Source of the DNA: Chloroflexota bacterium
GTDB lineage: Bacteria; Chloroflexota; Limnocylindria; Limnocylindrales; CSP1-4
Assembly (NCBI GenBank): GCA_005881055.1
Contig: VBHW01000006.1
Coordinates: forward strand, 4,882 to 11,089
Direction: 5' to 3'
Length of the DNA stretch: 6,208 bases
This document shows positions 5,874 to 6,208 of the stretch, piece by piece. The notes below the pieces were generated by a model that saw only the letters and a list, made by a program, of their open reading frames with translations, was not told the origin of the DNA and ran no database searches. Made by a program: the position numbers and the translations under genes. Every line of letters begins with the position of its first letter. Within the stretch, counting starts at the first letter, position 1.

Positions 5874-5905
5874 GTCCGGCACGCGCCTCGCGCGGCACGC
5901 CGGAC
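5874..5905 (+). other. Inverted repeat in the presumed DUF1232 leader
   Basis: GTCCGGC (5874-5880) and GCCGGAC (5899-5905) form a perfect 7-base-pair stem around 18 bases, which include GCGC-CTC-GCGC and could pair further. It lies between the putative -10 and the ATG at 5938, so it would be a 5' leader hairpin if that promoter is real. Confidence 0.35.
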
Positions 5906-5937
5906 GACCCAGTCACGGATGGGACGACACACCGCAG

Positions 5938-6208
5938 ATGCCACGCGCCCACGCCAACGGCTCGCACCGGCGCACCGGCGCGCTCGTCCGCCGGGTCCTC
6001 GGCCTCGCCGCGTTCCTGCCGCTCGCCAGTCGAGCGCCCGCCTACACGCGCCTCATCTTCGCCCTGCTGCGCGACGACCGGACGCCGGTGTCGCGCAAGG
6101 CCGTCCTCGCGGGAGCGGCGGGGTACCTCGTCCTCGGCCGCGACATCATCCCGGACGAGATCCCGATCCTGGGCGGCCTCGACGACCTCGTCGTGGTCGT
6201 CCTGGCGG
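5938..6208 (+). CDS. DUF1232 (YkvA-like) protein, N-terminal part, cut by the right window edge
   Basis: The 90 visible codons give a basic N-terminus (residues 1-19, rich in Arg and His), a hydrophobic stretch (LGLAAFLPLASRAP), then the DUF1232 core: YTRLIFALLRDDRTPVSRKAVLAGAAGYLVLGRDIIPDEIPILGGLDDLVVVVLA. The D-x-I-P-D-x-I-P-x-x-G-x-x-D-D pattern (residues 69-83) is the signature of the family, which usually carries a short membrane-associated helical region. The biological role of the family is not known. ATG 5938 is the only ATG/GTG start in this frame near the homologous region; its ribosome binding site is weak. The gene diverges from lexA across about 176 bases holding the lexA promoter and a palindrome. 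The frame is open at the right edge, so the C-terminus is not seen. Confidence 0.85.
   Translation, partial: MPRAHANGSHRRTGALVRRVLGLAAFLPLASRAPAYTRLIFALLRDDRTPVSRKAVLAGAAGYLVLGRDIIPDEIPILGGLDDLVVVVLA

Noticed and set aside
5762..5944. Longer lexA from ATG 5944
   Set aside because: The 61 extra residues are unlike LexA, and the lexA promoter and SOS box lie inside that stretch.

Overview
This is a bacterial chromosomal window of high GC content, roughly 63-75% by hand count on sample lines. Its genes use mostly G/C-ending codons. The chromosome may belong to a high-GC Gram-positive-type lineage such as Chloroflexota or Actinomycetota. The hints are a LexA operator of the Bacillus/actinobacterial type (CGAAC-N4-GTTCG), a large MalT-like STAND regulator and strong GGAGG ribosome binding sites. 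No ribosomal marker is present, so this placement is inference.

Five genes lie on the minus strand and one on the plus strand. From left to right: a MalT-like ATP-dependent transcriptional regulator, running off the left edge and broken near its N-terminus (1-2518, minus); a dodecin-family protein (2765-2968, minus); a small protein with two zinc ribbons (3062-3370, minus); the replicative DNA helicase dnaB (3611-4960, minus); the SOS repressor lexA (5111-5761, minus); and, divergent from lexA, the first 90 codons of a DUF1232/YkvA-type protein (5938 to the right edge, plus). Gaps are short (93-246 bases). They hold promoters, an SOS box, an 18-base palindrome and several inverted repeats. 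There are no tRNA or rRNA genes, insertion sequences or CRISPR arrays.

The most unusual spot is in the MalT-like gene. The segment that should encode the Walker A (P-loop) is absent. In its place is a second copy of the preceding 53 bases (52 of 53 identical, 72 bases apart), followed by a one-frame shift. The rest of the reading frame, over 750 codons, is open and looks conserved. It is therefore either a recently inactivated gene or an assembly error. The codon usage of this gene also drifts towards A/T-ending codons in its distal half.

lexA and dnaB link the window to DNA replication and damage response. LexA very probably represses itself through a perfect SOS box placed between the -35 and -10 of its promoter. 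dnaB follows lexA after about 150 bases and has its own ribosome binding site. I see no SOS box for it. The dodecin lacks both residues that stack on and contact flavin in characterised dodecins, so flavin binding should not be assumed. I found no convincing new multi-gene system. The best candidates for something undescribed are the 124-base inverted-repeat element directly after dnaB and the palindrome in the lexA/DUF1232 divergent region.
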